Source: Pseudomonas sp. NKUCC02_KPG
Lineage (GTDB): Bacteria > Pseudomonadota > Gammaproteobacteria > Pseudomonadales > Pseudomonadaceae
Assembly: GCF_019345465.1 (NCBI RefSeq)
Contig: NZ_JAHKRC010000002.1
Location: forward strand, 186,001-250,000
Reading direction: 5' to 3'
DNA length: 64,000 nt
The notes beneath the pieces are model-generated. The model did no database searches and had not been told where the DNA came from. It saw nothing but the letters and a program-made list of their open reading frames with translations. A program made the position numbers and the translations under genes. Below are positions 8,170 through 16,083 of the stretch, one piece after another. Numbering within the stretch: position 1 is the first letter of the stretch; every line of letters starts with the position of its first letter.

Positions 8170-8745
8170 ATGAGCTGGGAAAGCATTTCTTTTTGGATCG
8201 AACACCACCCAGGATTAGCGTCATGGGTTCAAGCGATTGGATCGCTCTTGGCACTGGCTGTTGCTATAGGCGTTGTACGGCAGCAAGGACGCCAGTCGCG
8301 AAAGTTGTTTCGAGACCAGGTTAACCACGCATCGGAAGAAGCAAGGCTTCAGCGTATTGCGTCGCTGAGGGCTACAGTTGAGGTTGCTGAAATTGTTGCT
8401 ATGCGCGTAATTGAGGCGGCAAGGAAGATGCCAGACATCATCATTGAAGGGAGTGCGCCCCTGCATAGAGACGCTCTTGAGGCCGCAACGCTATGGATTG
8501 CAAGGCTTCCTATTTACGAACTCCCTGGAGCTTTGGTCGCCAGGGAAGTGCAGAGCATAGCCCTGTACGCAAATCGAATGCACAAAGTTCTAGATCAAAT
8601 ATCCACTCAAGGGTATCAGTCTGATGAAAGCCAAAAAACTTTGCGGGTGCTCAACGGTGCTCCTGAGAAGGCTTTAGCGAGCTTAACTTCTTTTACAGAT
8701 GAATATAATGGCGGAGTCGAAGTCATCAGGGCTGCTGATCTTTAA
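8170..8745 (+). CDS. single-pass membrane-anchored protein
   Basis: 191 residues from MSWESISFW, with AGGGGAG upstream; the longer frame from 8053 overlaps an opposite gene and lacks a ribosome-binding site. One hydrophobic segment near residues 16-33 (ASWVQAIGSLLALAVAIGVV) is followed by a basic stretch and a long helical cytoplasmic part. It faces opposite to the surrounding operon like the genes at 4614, 6875 and 9525. Function unknown; membrane-anchored early phage proteins of this size are sometimes exclusion factors, but nothing here proves that. Confidence 0.6.
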   Translation: MSWESISFWIEHHPGLASWVQAIGSLLALAVAIGVVRQQGRQSRKLFRDQVNHASEEARLQRIASLRATVEVAEIVAMRVIEAARKMPDIIIEGSAPLHRDALEAATLWIARLPIYELPGALVAREVQSIALYANRMHKVLDQISTQGYQSDESQKTLRVLNGAPEKALASLTSFTDEYNGGVEVIRAADL

Positions 8746-8775
8746 GCTGCGCTCAGCGCAATAGGTGAGGGCTGA

Positions 8776-9414
8776 TCAGGCGCCTGACTGCTCGGCGATG
8801 AAGTAGTCCCAAGCTGCTTTATCGCCTTGGGCCACATACCATTTCAGCTCCGCGCTTTCTTCCGTATCAGCGACTGATCCGCCGTACTGGGCTCCGGGGA
8901 AAGTGAACAGCCCTTTATTGCCGCGCCACGGGTATCCGCCGGTGAACTCGGTAAAGGTGACGCCAGGCCTGTCCGCCACAACCCTAACCTTGAACTCTTC
9001 GAGTCTGGCGTTGCGGGCTGTGACCTCGGCCTTATGCCCGGCCTTGCAACCCGCAGAGCAGTAGACAACCCGCCCGTCGAACACCAAGTCCCGTGGAATA
9101 TCAGTGCCAGTCTCTTCGTCCCAGTAGCTGGCATCACTGTCGCACCTGACTCCGCAATTGTTGCAGCCGAACCACCAGCCTGCGTCGACGTATGCTTTCG
9201 CCGGGATAAAGCGCTGTCCGGCATATTGGTCGGCCCAATGAGCTCGTCGGCATGAAACCGCACCGAAGTCTGTACCGATCTCGTCTGCACCCTGGCGCCG
9301 AGCTGCTGCGTTCGAAGTGGCGAACTGGATGTTGGATTCTTCGGGGTCGTTTGTCTCTACGGAGTAGGCCAGCACCTTGCGTGACGCTGGATCGACTTTT
9401 GGCTTCTTGCTCAT
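8776..9414 (-). CDS. hypothetical protein with paired cysteine motifs
   Basis: 212 residues from MSKKPKVDPASRK, preceded by GGAG. The middle holds two cysteine clusters, CNNCGVRC and VVYCSAGC, that together could bind zinc. The region before them (GTDFGAVSCRRAHWADQYAG) is followed by aromatic-rich sequence (AYVDAGWWFGC), and the C-terminus is acidic and helical. Family not recognised; phage early proteins with such clusters are often nucleic-acid binding. Confidence 0.65.
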   Translation of the reverse strand: MSKKPKVDPASRKVLAYSVETNDPEESNIQFATSNAAARRQGADEIGTDFGAVSCRRAHWADQYAGQRFIPAKAYVDAGWWFGCNNCGVRCDSDASYWDEETGTDIPRDLVFDGRVVYCSAGCKAGHKAEVTARNARLEEFKVRVVADRPGVTFTEFTGGYPWRGNKGLFTFPGAQYGGSVADTEESAELKWYVAQGDKAAWDYFIAEQSGA

Positions 9415-9524
9415 GGTGTTCTCCAATGCAGGCGCCGCCCTCCGTGACCGGTGGTGGCATTTTGGTTTTGGTTGGGGTATTACAGGTCGAATGGTTTCAT
9501 CTAAGCCAAGGTTATGGAGGCTGT

Positions 9525-9785
9525 ATGCCATCAGAGTATTGCAACGACGAGAACTACCTCGACTACGAGATACGCACCAGAGTTTTTGGGCCTGTGAAGA
9601 CTAATCCTCAAGACTCCAGTTGCCAGCTGGCACACTATCTTGCCACCGTCACGGTGCTTCAAGATGGATCAGAAGTTGATGGAGCAAGGACCGCGCTTCA
9701 AGGGCAATATGCGGATCAATATCTGGCCGAAAACTCAGCCTTTGCACGAGGTCGTGAAACCGTTAATCGAATATTGGAGTTATAA
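9525..9785 (+). CDS. small hypothetical protein
   Basis: 86 residues beginning MPSEYCNDENYLDYEIRTRV. The Shine-Dalgarno (GGAGG, four bases before ATG) is very strong, the main reason for calling it. The sequence has a beta-rich N-terminus and a helical C-terminus (DQYLAENSAFARGRETVNRI). It lies divergent from the cysteine-cluster gene. No family recognised. Confidence 0.5.
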   Translation: MPSEYCNDENYLDYEIRTRVFGPVKTNPQDSSCQLAHYLATVTVLQDGSEVDGARTALQGQYADQYLAENSAFARGRETVNRILEL

Positions 9786-9848
9786 ATCAACCTACGGTTA
9801 CCGGATGCAGCGATATTTCTTGTCGTTAGTGACGTATAGGCGTGACCT

Positions 9849-9956
9849 TCAAAGAAGGCGGATAAACTCCACCAATTGATGATCAGTCATGCGGTCGGCG
9901 CCGCGAATGAAACGGGATATAAGATCCTGCTCTTCATTAATTCCGGTGCGCGCCAT
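9849..9956 (-). CDS. possible 35-residue ORF
   Basis: Encodes MARTGINEEQDLISRFIRGA and about 15 more residues, starting three bases after the stop of the 45-residue gene upstream. Composition is plausible for a small helical phage protein, but the ribosome-binding site is weak. Translational coupling to the upstream gene would be needed. Confidence 0.3.
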   Translation of the reverse strand: MARTGINEEQDLISRFIRGADRMTDHQLVEFIRLL

Positions 9957-9959
9957 GGT

Positions 9960-10097
9960 TCATTTCAGCGCGGCGTCATCGTTGTGATACAGGGCCGTGA
10001 CAATCTTTCGTGACAGCAGGAGTGCTTCTTTTTCTTTCGCACTCAGCTTGTCGCGGTCGCGTTGATCGCGCTTCCGTTCGGTTGCAGATTTGGCCAT
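9960..10097 (-). CDS. small charged phage protein
   Basis: 45 residues, MAKSATERKRDQRDRDKLSA then a helical segment (LLLSRKIVTALYHNDDAAL). AGAGG lies six bases before the ATG. The highly charged N-terminus suggests nucleic-acid or protein binding. It follows the pattern of very small genes in the leftward operon of Pseudomonas lambdoid phages. Function unknown. Confidence 0.55.
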   Translation of the reverse strand: MAKSATERKRDQRDRDKLSAKEKEALLLSRKIVTALYHNDDAALK

Positions 10098-10178
10098 GGC
10101 TTGCCTCTTCAAGTCCGCTGGGTGGCAATTGGTGTTGGGTTTGGCGAAGGCGTCGCTGTGCGGATGCGTTGACGCGCT

Positions 10179-10526
10179 TCACATGTGACTGCCGAAGAAG
10201 GCGAACACGGTCAGTGTGATACCAAAGCGCAAAGCCCAGCTGCTCAGGAATTTTCCGAACTGCTTAACGTTGAACTGTGCTTCTTTTGCCTCCAGCTCAC
10301 GAGCATGAGCAGTGGCATTGTTGTGGCCGAAGCGCTCGGCTACGACCACGCCAGTAGCGCGATTGATCAGCGAAAAGGTGTTGTTACCGCTCGGCCGCAC
10401 GATGATCAGCGGGGCCAGGGGTGGCGGTTGTACACCGGGCTTTTGGTAGAACTCGGCCGTAGCTTGGCGGGCACGTGCGCGCAACCCTTCGAGGGCAGTG
10501 ACGCGTTGGGCGAAAGATGGGTGCAT
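10179..10526 (-). CDS. hypothetical protein with C-terminal membrane segment
   Basis: 115 residues from MHPSFAQRVTALEG, with GAGGA upstream. The N-terminal half is soluble and includes PPPLAPLIIVRPSG and a strand-like stretch mentioning SLINRATGVVVAERF. A hydrophobic C-terminal helix (WALRFGITLTVFAFFGSHM) could anchor it as a tail-anchored inner-membrane protein. Family not recognised. Confidence 0.6.
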   Translation of the reverse strand: MHPSFAQRVTALEGLRARARQATAEFYQKPGVQPPPLAPLIIVRPSGNNTFSLINRATGVVVAERFGHNNATAHARELEAKEAQFNVKQFGKFLSSWALRFGITLTVFAFFGSHM

Positions 10527-10902
10527 GGTCGATCCTCGACTTGGGTTGCGGGTATTCGTCAGCGCTCTGGTCTTGCGACAAGGGAGAGCTGGCGAATAAC
10601 TGCAGGCATGAAAAAGCCCAGTCGAAACCGGGCTGTGTTGCACTCTTAAAACGCCACCGTATGTAAGAGCAAGGCTGTGCGGGCGTGCCCATCACGATTT
10701 ACTTGTGCATAGCTGAATCCTCCGTTTGTTCGTCAGCAGGGTATGGGTGATGCAGGTGTCCAGCGTCTGCTGGGCTGGCGTCCGCATCGGTCTGTACTCA
10801 AGCCGATATATGCCGAAGATCAGACCGATGCGTCCTGGTGCTGGGGAGTACCAGGTGCTCGGGCAGTTAGCGACAGGCTGTCGTGGCGCTAGTTGATTTG
10901 GA
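10527..10902. other. gap with one terminator, no convincing gene
   Basis: Between the membrane protein and the LuxR-type gene there is only the hairpin at 10605-10632 and a weak reverse frame (10692-10919; best internal start near 10787 giving about 31 residues). That frame has no clear ribosome-binding site and no recognisable composition, so I do not call it. Confidence 0.4.
10605..10632 (-). terminator. Rho-independent terminator, leftward
   Basis: Read on the reverse strand, AGCCCGGT pairs with ACTGGGCT (one mismatch) and is followed by TTTTTC. It sits about 80 bp before the start of the 10179-10526 gene, so it may attenuate leftward transcription and be overridden by antitermination. 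Confidence 0.75.
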
Positions 10903-11286
10903 TTATCCGACCAGATCAAAAGAGTCAGCGCGGCGTGTCATTCTCAATTCGCCGCCTCGGCGCTCAGTTGGGCGGCGATCACGGCGAGCCATCCCGCTGT
11001 CATCAAGACCTTGCATCGTCATCACTGCGACCAGCAGCAAGCAAAGAGGGGTAATGATCTGTCGGCGCATCGCTTCGGCGACCATCGCGCCTTGGCGATG
11101 AACGCCGAGCTTGTACATGGCGCAGGACAGCCGCTTGACCACGGTGCCCGGCGCTATATCGAACGCCCTAGCGATCTCTTTAGCGGTCAGTCCTTGGGCA
11201 ACTGAAAGCACGAACTGCAGTTCCCGTGGCGCAAGGCCTCGGCCGAGGTGGCCCTTCCATGCACCGTCTACGATTGTCGATTCCAT
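10903..11286 (-). CDS. LuxR-type HTH protein with membrane segment
   Basis: 127 residues. Residues about 20-75 are a LuxR/GerE helix-turn-helix: LAPRELQFVLSVAQGLTAKE then IARAFDIAPGTVVKRLSCAM. A hydrophobic segment follows (ITPLCLLLVAVMTMQGL), then a basic tail. It lacks the receiver or ligand domain of full LuxR regulators. It is the first gene of the leftward early operon, just downstream of the proposed leftward promoter and structured leader. I used ATG at 11286; a GTG at 11316 is possible. Confidence 0.75.
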   Translation of the reverse strand: MESTIVDGAWKGHLGRGLAPRELQFVLSVAQGLTAKEIARAFDIAPGTVVKRLSCAMYKLGVHRQGAMVAEAMRRQIITPLCLLLVAVMTMQGLDDSGMARRDRRPTERRGGELRMTRRADSFDLVG

Positions 11287-11374
11287 GATGTTTACTCGGT
11301 TGTTTTCCCGCTGCACCCGGTTGCCCAGGTGCAGCAGTGAAAGTGTCCGTTTCTAAAGAGCTCTCATTGCTGAG

Positions 11375-11464
11375 CCAGTCGGTCCCCGTGAGGGGGCTGG
11401 GGTCAGGATTCCCCCTGGCCGTGGTAGCCGGCGAGTCTCCGGCTTGTTGCCGGTGTGTGCCGGC
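11375..11464 (-). promoter_or_regulatory. structured leader of the leftward operon (three hairpins)
   Basis: Downstream of the proposed leftward promoter, the transcript would form three GC-rich stem-loops in about 90 nt: GCCGG/CCGGC (11449-11464), AGCCGG/CCGGCT (11426-11444) and a larger one, CCAG-CCCC/GGGG-CTGG (11375-11400). None is followed by a U tract, so they are not terminators. Placement resembles nut or put antitermination sites of lambdoid phages; the function is inferred. Confidence 0.45.
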
Positions 11465-11473
11465 GATGAGCTA

Positions 11474-11518
11474 AGTTAACCATCGGTATAACTAGCTGGT
11501 CAATACCGATGGTTAACT
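11474..11518 (-). promoter_or_regulatory. left operator pair, candidate leftward promoter
   Basis: A perfect 16-bp inverted repeat: AGTTAACCATCGGTAT (11474-11489) and its complement (11503-11518), separated by 13 bp. Each arm contains the TTAACCATCGGT half-site also present three times between the repressor and cro genes. On the reverse strand TTGACC (11503-11498) is a plausible -35 box between the arms, with a weak -10 near 11475-11482. This is the expected position of a lambda oL/pL equivalent. Confidence 0.65.
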
Positions 11519-11537
11519 ATTTTTCTTTGGGCGAAAA

Positions 11538-11561
11538 AAATCCCGCTCTGAGGCGGGATTT
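11538..11561 (-). terminator. terminator of the repressor gene
   Basis: AAATCCCGC pairs perfectly with GCGGGATTT around CTGAG-type loop bases, and the reverse-strand product ends in a run of T (11534-11540 are A on the forward strand). It lies 20 bp past the repressor stop codon and separates the repressor transcript from the left operator region. Confidence 0.85.
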
Positions 11562-11580
11562 CATTTGGCTTGGGTGCTCT

Positions 11581-12360
11581 CTACCAGAGCACTGAGGACC
11601 AGAAGACTCGACCAAGTACTACGATTTCATGCTCGTGCATTTCGGCTGGTGAGTACTCTTCGTCGGGATGCTCATCACGATTGAAGCTCCGCATTCGTAT
11701 GCCGCCCCCAGGCAAGCGATACAGCGTTTTTACTCGCAATTGACCTCCGTGATCCAGAGCGTACATTTTGCCGTCACTAATCGTGGTTGTCCCTTGGTCT
11801 ACCCCGACAGTGCTGCCATCTGGAAGAACCGGCTCCATGCTATTGCCGCGAACGGTTACACAAACAGCCTCAGAAGGCTGAACACCTTGGCGTCTTAGCG
11901 TCAACTTTCCGAAGCGTAATTTCTGCCGTGGGGACTGCTGGACACAGCTACGGCCTTGGCCTGCAGACAATTCCACTTCCTTGAGGAATGGCACGTATAC
12001 CTCGTCGTCATCGAGCGGAGTGTCGTCGTCCCATTCATCCAGCGGGCCAATCATCACAGCATTGGATGTAGGGGGGTGGCGGTCAGGTGCGGCCCTGGTG
12101 AGTTTTTCTATTTCTGCTGCCAATCGAGGGCTGAACTTCTCGACCGGCTCTTGGAGCTGCTCAGAGAGGATCGCTGCGAACTGTGCGTTCAGTGGGTTGA
12201 TGCCCTTGAAATACAAATTCACCGCTGCCGGGGTAACGCCTGCAGCGTCCGCAATCTTTCTCTGACTCAGTTTCAACTCATTTTTCTTTGCGAGAAAGAG
12301 GTCGTGAGCAGCCTTGCACTCGGCAAGGCGATCTGGCGGGAGGATGCGTTTTTTAGTCAT
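11581..12360 (-). CDS. cI: CI-like phage repressor with LexA/S24 autoprotease domain
   Basis: 259 residues. Residues about 28-66 are an XRE-type HTH (LSQRKIADAAGVTPAAVNLY). The C-terminal S24 domain has the Ala133-Gly134 cleavage site (ELSAGQG), nucleophile Ser174 (VRGNSMEPVLPDG) and general base Lys211 (LRVKTLYR). It should hold the prophage silent by binding the TTAACCAT-type operators on both sides and be inactivated through RecA-stimulated self-cleavage on DNA damage. Divergent from cro, with three operators between. All catalytic residues are present, so immunity looks intact. Confidence 0.95.
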   Translation of the reverse strand: MTKKRILPPDRLAECKAAHDLFLAKKNELKLSQRKIADAAGVTPAAVNLYFKGINPLNAQFAAILSEQLQEPVEKFSPRLAAEIEKLTRAAPDRHPPTSNAVMIGPLDEWDDDTPLDDDEVYVPFLKEVELSAGQGRSCVQQSPRQKLRFGKLTLRRQGVQPSEAVCVTVRGNSMEPVLPDGSTVGVDQGTTTISDGKMYALDHGGQLRVKTLYRLPGGGIRMRSFNRDEHPDEEYSPAEMHEHEIVVLGRVFWSSVLW

Positions 12361-12370
12361 GGCAAGAATT

Positions 12371-12437
12371 TATAACCAATGGTTAAAACAAAGAAGAAAC
12401 CATCGGTATTGATAGTTAATTAACAGATGGTTAATAT
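12371..12437 (+). promoter_or_regulatory. right operator region and pR promoter
   Basis: Three operator-like sites lie between repressor and cro: TATAACCAATGGTTAA (12371-12386), AACCATCGGTAT (12398-12409) and TTAACAGATGGTTAA (12420-12434), about 25 bp centre to centre. A rightward promoter overlaps them: -35 TTGATA (12409-12414), 17-bp spacer, -10 TAATAT (12432-12437). Operators 2 and 3 cover the -35 and -10, so repressor binding would block cro transcription. Confidence 0.8.
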
Positions 12438-12465
12438 CGTGCCAATCGTCACCAGAGGCACGACC

Positions 12466-12666
12466 ATGAAAGAGACTTCCCTCGATCAATTCGTGGCCGA
12501 TAAAGGGCAGTCCGAGGCCGCACGGCTTCTGGGTGTGACCCCTCCGGCCATTTACAAAGCTATTGCTGCTGGGCGCCGAATCCGGGTGATTGAGCTATCG
12601 GAAGGCGTTTTTCAAGCCAGCGAACTTCGCCCATTCCCATCCCAGCCAAAGCTTCAAGTCGCTTAA
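12466..12666 (+). CDS. cro: Cro-like regulator
   Basis: 66 residues closely following the lambda Cro layout: SLDQFVADKGQSEAARLLGV (helix-turn-helix), TPPAIYKAIAAGRRIRV (recognition helix and strand) and the terminal ELRPFPSQ. It should bind the same operators as the repressor and favour lytic growth. I chose the ATG at 12466 with AGAGG upstream; the earlier ATG at 12427 lies inside the operator/promoter. Confidence 0.9.
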   Translation: MKETSLDQFVADKGQSEAARLLGVTPPAIYKAIAAGRRIRVIELSEGVFQASELRPFPSQPKLQVA

Positions 12667-12758
12667 GTGCTTATTGATGAGCCCAGTATCTGTGGGTTCT
12701 GAGTTGGAAGTAAGCACCTCGGATTAGCTGTTAATCCATCCAGTTACCAAATCGCAGG

Positions 12759-12787
12759 CAAAAAAAAGCCGGTGGCTAGACCGGCTT
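12759..12787 (-). terminator. reverse-facing terminator downstream of cro
   Basis: AAGCCGGT (12766-12773) pairs with ACCGGCTT (12780-12787); on the reverse strand the stem is followed by eight T. On the forward strand only a short T-poor tail follows. No reverse gene ends here, so it may block leftward transcription from the replication genes into cro, or act weakly in both directions. Confidence 0.55.
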
Positions 12788-12905
12788 CTTCACAACTTAT
12801 TTCGGGGGCCATTATGTGCACCATTTGCTCATCACGCAACGCCGCTGACGTGATACCTCGCCTTGCACCCTTACTTGTCACGACCACCGCACAGGAGGCC
12901 GTGTA

Positions 12906-13679
12906 ATGGCCCGCATCCGCACGATCAAACCCGAGTTCTGGACCAGTGAACAGGTCATGGAGTGCAGCCCTTTGGCACGCCTGTTGTTTATAGGCGTGTG
13001 GAATTTCTGCGACGACGCGGGCAACCATCCCATGTCGGCCAAGACCCTGAAGGCACTGGTATTCCCGGGCGACGACATCACCTCGGCGAAGGTCGGTGAA
13101 CTGCTCGCCGAGCTCTCAACGAACGGGCTCATCGACCTCTATGAGGTATCGGGTAAAGAGTACCTGCACGTCAACGGCTGGAAGCATCAAAAGATCGACC
13201 GACCCACGATCAAGCACCCTACATATCGACTGACTATCGACGCTGACTCGGAGAATGCTCGACGAGCCCTCGCCGAGGAATCGCTAGAGCCTAGACGAGC
13301 CCTCACCCCCGGAAGGGAAGGGGAATGTAAGGGAGAAAACCCACCCAACGCGCACGAACCGTTCGACCCTCGGGAAATGGTCGCCATGACCCTGGACTGG
13401 TTGCCCGATCCAGAAATCCTAAAAACCTATGCCGTTCACGTTGGCCTGTCTGGCGCTCTGTTCACTCCAGCGGTGATTGCCCTGTTCACCTGCCACTACG
13501 AGCCGAAGGGGGTGATCAACACCCAGGCTGAGTGGGTGAGCATGCTGGTCAAGTGGGTGCAGCGTGATCAGGTCAAGACCGCCGGAACCAACGTCAGCCG
13601 CTTCCCGGGCAAGTCCCGTACTGACGAACCCTTTGACGATGAAAACACCGACTGGCTGCATCAGGAGGCCACCCAATGA
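12906..13679 (+). CDS. replication initiation protein O-like (DnaT-like domain)
   Basis: 257 residues. The N-terminus MARIRTIKPEFWTSEQVMEC and following winged-helix-like region (LFIGVWNFCDDAGNHP) is a widespread phage origin-binding/replication domain. The C-terminal part (MTLDWLPDPEILKTYAVHVG then NTQAEWVSMLVKWVQRDQ) matches the DnaT-type ssDNA-binding domain used for primosome loading. A charged linker joins them. It should recognise the phage origin, possibly inside its own gene, and work with the P-like protein whose start overlaps its stop. Confidence 0.85.
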   Translation: MARIRTIKPEFWTSEQVMECSPLARLLFIGVWNFCDDAGNHPMSAKTLKALVFPGDDITSAKVGELLAELSTNGLIDLYEVSGKEYLHVNGWKHQKIDRPTIKHPTYRLTIDADSENARRALAEESLEPRRALTPGREGECKGENPPNAHEPFDPREMVAMTLDWLPDPEILKTYAVHVGLSGALFTPAVIALFTCHYEPKGVINTQAEWVSMLVKWVQRDQVKTAGTNVSRFPGKSRTDEPFDDENTDWLHQEATQ

Positions 13680-14371
13680 ATCAAGTTTCAGTAATCGCCA
13701 CCGGCCTGTGGGCCAAGGTGCAGACCGGCCAGTTCATCGCTGCCGGTGAAAGCGAACACATTCAGCCCGCCGCAGAACTGTCCCAGGCCACGGCCAAGGT
13801 CATCAACGGCCTGTTCCGCGAACTGCGTTCGATCTTCCCGGCGTGGAAGCAGGCTTGGCCGGATATGGCGACCTACAAAGCCGCCAAGCAGCAGTGGATG
13901 CGCGGGTTTCTTGAGGCCGGGATCTGCAGCACTGAGCAACTGCGCTTCGGCCTGTTGCAGGCGCGCCAAGCCGCCAAGGACTTTGTGCCGAACGTGGGTG
14001 TGTTTATCGGTTGGTGCACACCGACAGCGGAAATGCTCGGCCTGCCGAGGTTGGCTGCGGCTCACCGCGAGGCTTGCCGTAACGCGCATCCGTCGATGGC
14101 TGGTCAGGCCAAGTGGACTCATGACGCGGTGTGGCATACGGCCAAAGAGTGCGGCTTTGAAAACCTCAACCGGCTGTCCCACGACCTGAGCATCAAGCTG
14201 TTTGAGCGCAACTACACGATCACGGTGCGTCGCATTCTGGCGGGCTTGCCGTTGCAGAAAATGCCATTGGCTTTGCCGCCACGGGCCATTGAACGCAGCG
14301 CGCCGGAAGTGGGCAACAAGGCTCTGGCGGCACTGCGGGCCATGCGCTCGGGAGGTGCAGCGCATGCCTAA
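13676..14371 (+). CDS. replication protein P-like helicase loader
   Basis: 231 residues similar in layout to lambda replication protein P: VINGLFRELRSIFPAWKQAW, then VGVFIGWCTPTAEMLGLPR and AVWHTAKECGFENLNRLS. The protein should recruit host DnaB helicase to the origin complex. Its ATG overlaps the stop of the O-like gene by four bases, and its own end overlaps the next small gene by eight bases, so the replication genes are coupled. Confidence 0.85.
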   Translation: MNQVSVIATGLWAKVQTGQFIAAGESEHIQPAAELSQATAKVINGLFRELRSIFPAWKQAWPDMATYKAAKQQWMRGFLEAGICSTEQLRFGLLQARQAAKDFVPNVGVFIGWCTPTAEMLGLPRLAAAHREACRNAHPSMAGQAKWTHDAVWHTAKECGFENLNRLSHDLSIKLFERNYTITVRRILAGLPLQKMPLALPPRAIERSAPEVGNKALAALRAMRSGGAAHA

Positions 14372-14573
14372 TCCTCACCTGGCTCCGGTGGAGCAGAGCG
14401 CCTACCGCTGGGCTGTTCACTGCTGCTCCTACAAGTTCGATTTGAGCCATAAGCCCGACCGGGCCGTGGCTCTGTTTGAGCATGAAAGTGCGGCACACAC
14501 GTTTGGTCGCCTGATGTGGCCAACCACTTACGAGGTTGTCGGCCGGCAACCCCCGCAGGAAGGTGACCGTTGA
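14364..14573 (+). CDS. small hypothetical phage protein
   Basis: 69 residues, MPNPHLAPVEQSAYRWAVHC start, with a perfect GGAGG eight bases before ATG. The sequence is compact and aromatic-rich (SYKFDLSHKPDRAVALFEHE). It overlaps both neighbours by a few bases, so it is translated as part of the replication operon. Family not recognised. Confidence 0.65.
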   Translation: MPNPHLAPVEQSAYRWAVHCCSYKFDLSHKPDRAVALFEHESAAHTFGRLMWPTTYEVVGRQPPQEGDR

Positions 14574-15865
14574 ACACCAAAATTAAAACCCTGACCGTGA
14601 AGCTGTCCGACGCGGAAATTGGCCGCAATGCCAAGCTTGAGCATGTGCGCGACCTGCGGGATGCCGGTCACCCGGCGCTGCACTTTCGCTTCTCCAAGAA
14701 CCGCGCCCGGGGCTCCTGGTACTTGGTCAATAAGCGCCGCTGGCATCGCATCGGGGCCTTTCCGGCCTTGAGCGCAAAGCAGGTGTTGGCTGAGCTGCCG
14801 GCTGTGCGCCTGCGTGTTTCAGCTGATGCGGGCTCGACCATTTCCCAATGGGCTACCACCGGCGAGCTGCTCACCTGGTACGCCGATCGTATGGCCCGTG
14901 ACCGCAGTCTGTCGGCCAAGCGCAAGAGCACCGGCGCCTCGGCCATGAAGCGCCACCTGCTGCCGCGCTTGGGTGACTTGCCGCTGGTTGAGGTCAACAA
15001 GGCCACGCTCGATACCCTGTTCATGTGGCCCCTTCAGGAAGCCCTATCAATCGATTACGTGCGTCTGGCGTTCCAGTTGCTGGCCCTGGCATTTAGGCAG
15101 GCGTTGAAGCTGGGCCTGATCACGTCCAATCCAATGGCGGGCATCAAGTTCAGCGACTTCTCCAAAGCCAAGGTCGGGATCAAACCGTCGCGCCTGCGTG
15201 GTGTGCAGTTGCAGGACCTGCTGGGCGAACTGGGGCAGGCCATTGCGAACGCTCCGGCTGACGCCATGCTGGCCCTGATGATGCTGTGCCACGGCACGCG
15301 GATCGGGGAGACCCGGCAAGCACGCTGGCCGCATATCAGCCTTGCTGAACGCGAGTGGTTCATTCCAGCAGAGCACACCAAGACCAGCGTGGAGCATCAC
15401 CTGCCACTGACCGACCAGGTGCGGGCGCTGTTGATCCAGTACCGCGACACCCAAACCGCCCGCGGCTATGACGGCCAGTACCTGTTTCCGGCTCGCAATG
15501 GCAAGGCGTTGAGTGAAGGGCAGGCCAGTGCTGTATTCGCTCGGCTGGGCAAGGGTGAGTGGACCAGTCACGACCTGCGCAAGGTGGCCCGTACCGGTTG
15601 GGCAGACCTCGGCATCGACCACCTGATCGGTGAGCTGCTGATCAACCACGCGATGGGACACAGCGTGAAGGTGTACATCCAGTCGGACGTGATGAGTCGC
15701 AAGCGTGATGCCCTGGAGAAGTGGCACGCCCATCTAGACCAAAAGGGTTTCGACCTGATCCACGGGCAGACAGGCGTTAGATTCGGAGAATCCGGTAATT
15801 CACTGGAAGCCGCTAACGGCGTGGCGTGCAGCGCTATTCAGAAAACAACCATAGTAGAGGATTAA
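14570..15865 (+). CDS. second tyrosine recombinase, in the replication module
   Basis: 431 residues with a full tyrosine-recombinase catalytic set: Arg244 (CHGTRIGETRQARW), Lys271 (EHTKTSVEHHLPL), His334 and Arg337 (TSHDLRKVAR), His364 (AMGHS) and Tyr369 (KVYIQSD). It starts at TTG, coupled to the preceding stop (TTGA). It is unrelated in detail to the att-adjacent integrase, which has Lys where this has Arg. Its location among replication genes argues against prophage integration as its role; dimer resolution, or domestication from another element, are alternatives. Confidence 0.85.
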   Translation: MNTKIKTLTVKLSDAEIGRNAKLEHVRDLRDAGHPALHFRFSKNRARGSWYLVNKRRWHRIGAFPALSAKQVLAELPAVRLRVSADAGSTISQWATTGELLTWYADRMARDRSLSAKRKSTGASAMKRHLLPRLGDLPLVEVNKATLDTLFMWPLQEALSIDYVRLAFQLLALAFRQALKLGLITSNPMAGIKFSDFSKAKVGIKPSRLRGVQLQDLLGELGQAIANAPADAMLALMMLCHGTRIGETRQARWPHISLAEREWFIPAEHTKTSVEHHLPLTDQVRALLIQYRDTQTARGYDGQYLFPARNGKALSEGQASAVFARLGKGEWTSHDLRKVARTGWADLGIDHLIGELLINHAMGHSVKVYIQSDVMSRKRDALEKWHAHLDQKGFDLIHGQTGVRFGESGNSLEAANGVACSAIQKTTIVED

Positions 15866-15867
15866 AA

Positions 15868-16083
15868 ATGGCCACCGCAGCTGCTGAGTTGACTGATCAA
15901 GAAGCCAAGGTTGCTCAGATGCTGGGGGATGCTTGGAATGAATACTTGAAGCTGCCCATCGAACACCCGATGGAACAGAAAGAGTTCTGCAGCGCTATTC
16001 ATGCCTGCCAGAACATGGTGTTGGCCAGATGTGGTGTGCGGGCTTTGAAGTCCACCCAGTCAGTAGCGTTGGAGATCAAGTGA
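15868..16083 (+). CDS. small hypothetical phage protein
   Basis: 71 residues, MATAAAELTDQEAKVAQMLG start, ribosome-binding site AGAGG. The sequence is helical with a Cys-containing C-terminal half (FCSAIHACQNMVLARCG). Its TGA overlaps the ATG of the next gene (TGATG). Function unknown; small helical proteins at this place are common in Pseudomonas lambdoid phages. Confidence 0.65.
   Translation: MATAAAELTDQEAKVAQMLGDAWNEYLKLPIEHPMEQKEFCSAIHACQNMVLARCGVRALKSTQSVALEIK

Noticed and set aside
10692..10919. 75-residue reverse ORF between early genes
   Set aside because: No ribosome-binding site for the full frame, and the internal 31-residue version has no recognisable features.
13688..14365. 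225-residue reverse ORF over the P-like gene
   Set aside because: Antisense shadow of a well-supported replication gene with no independent support.
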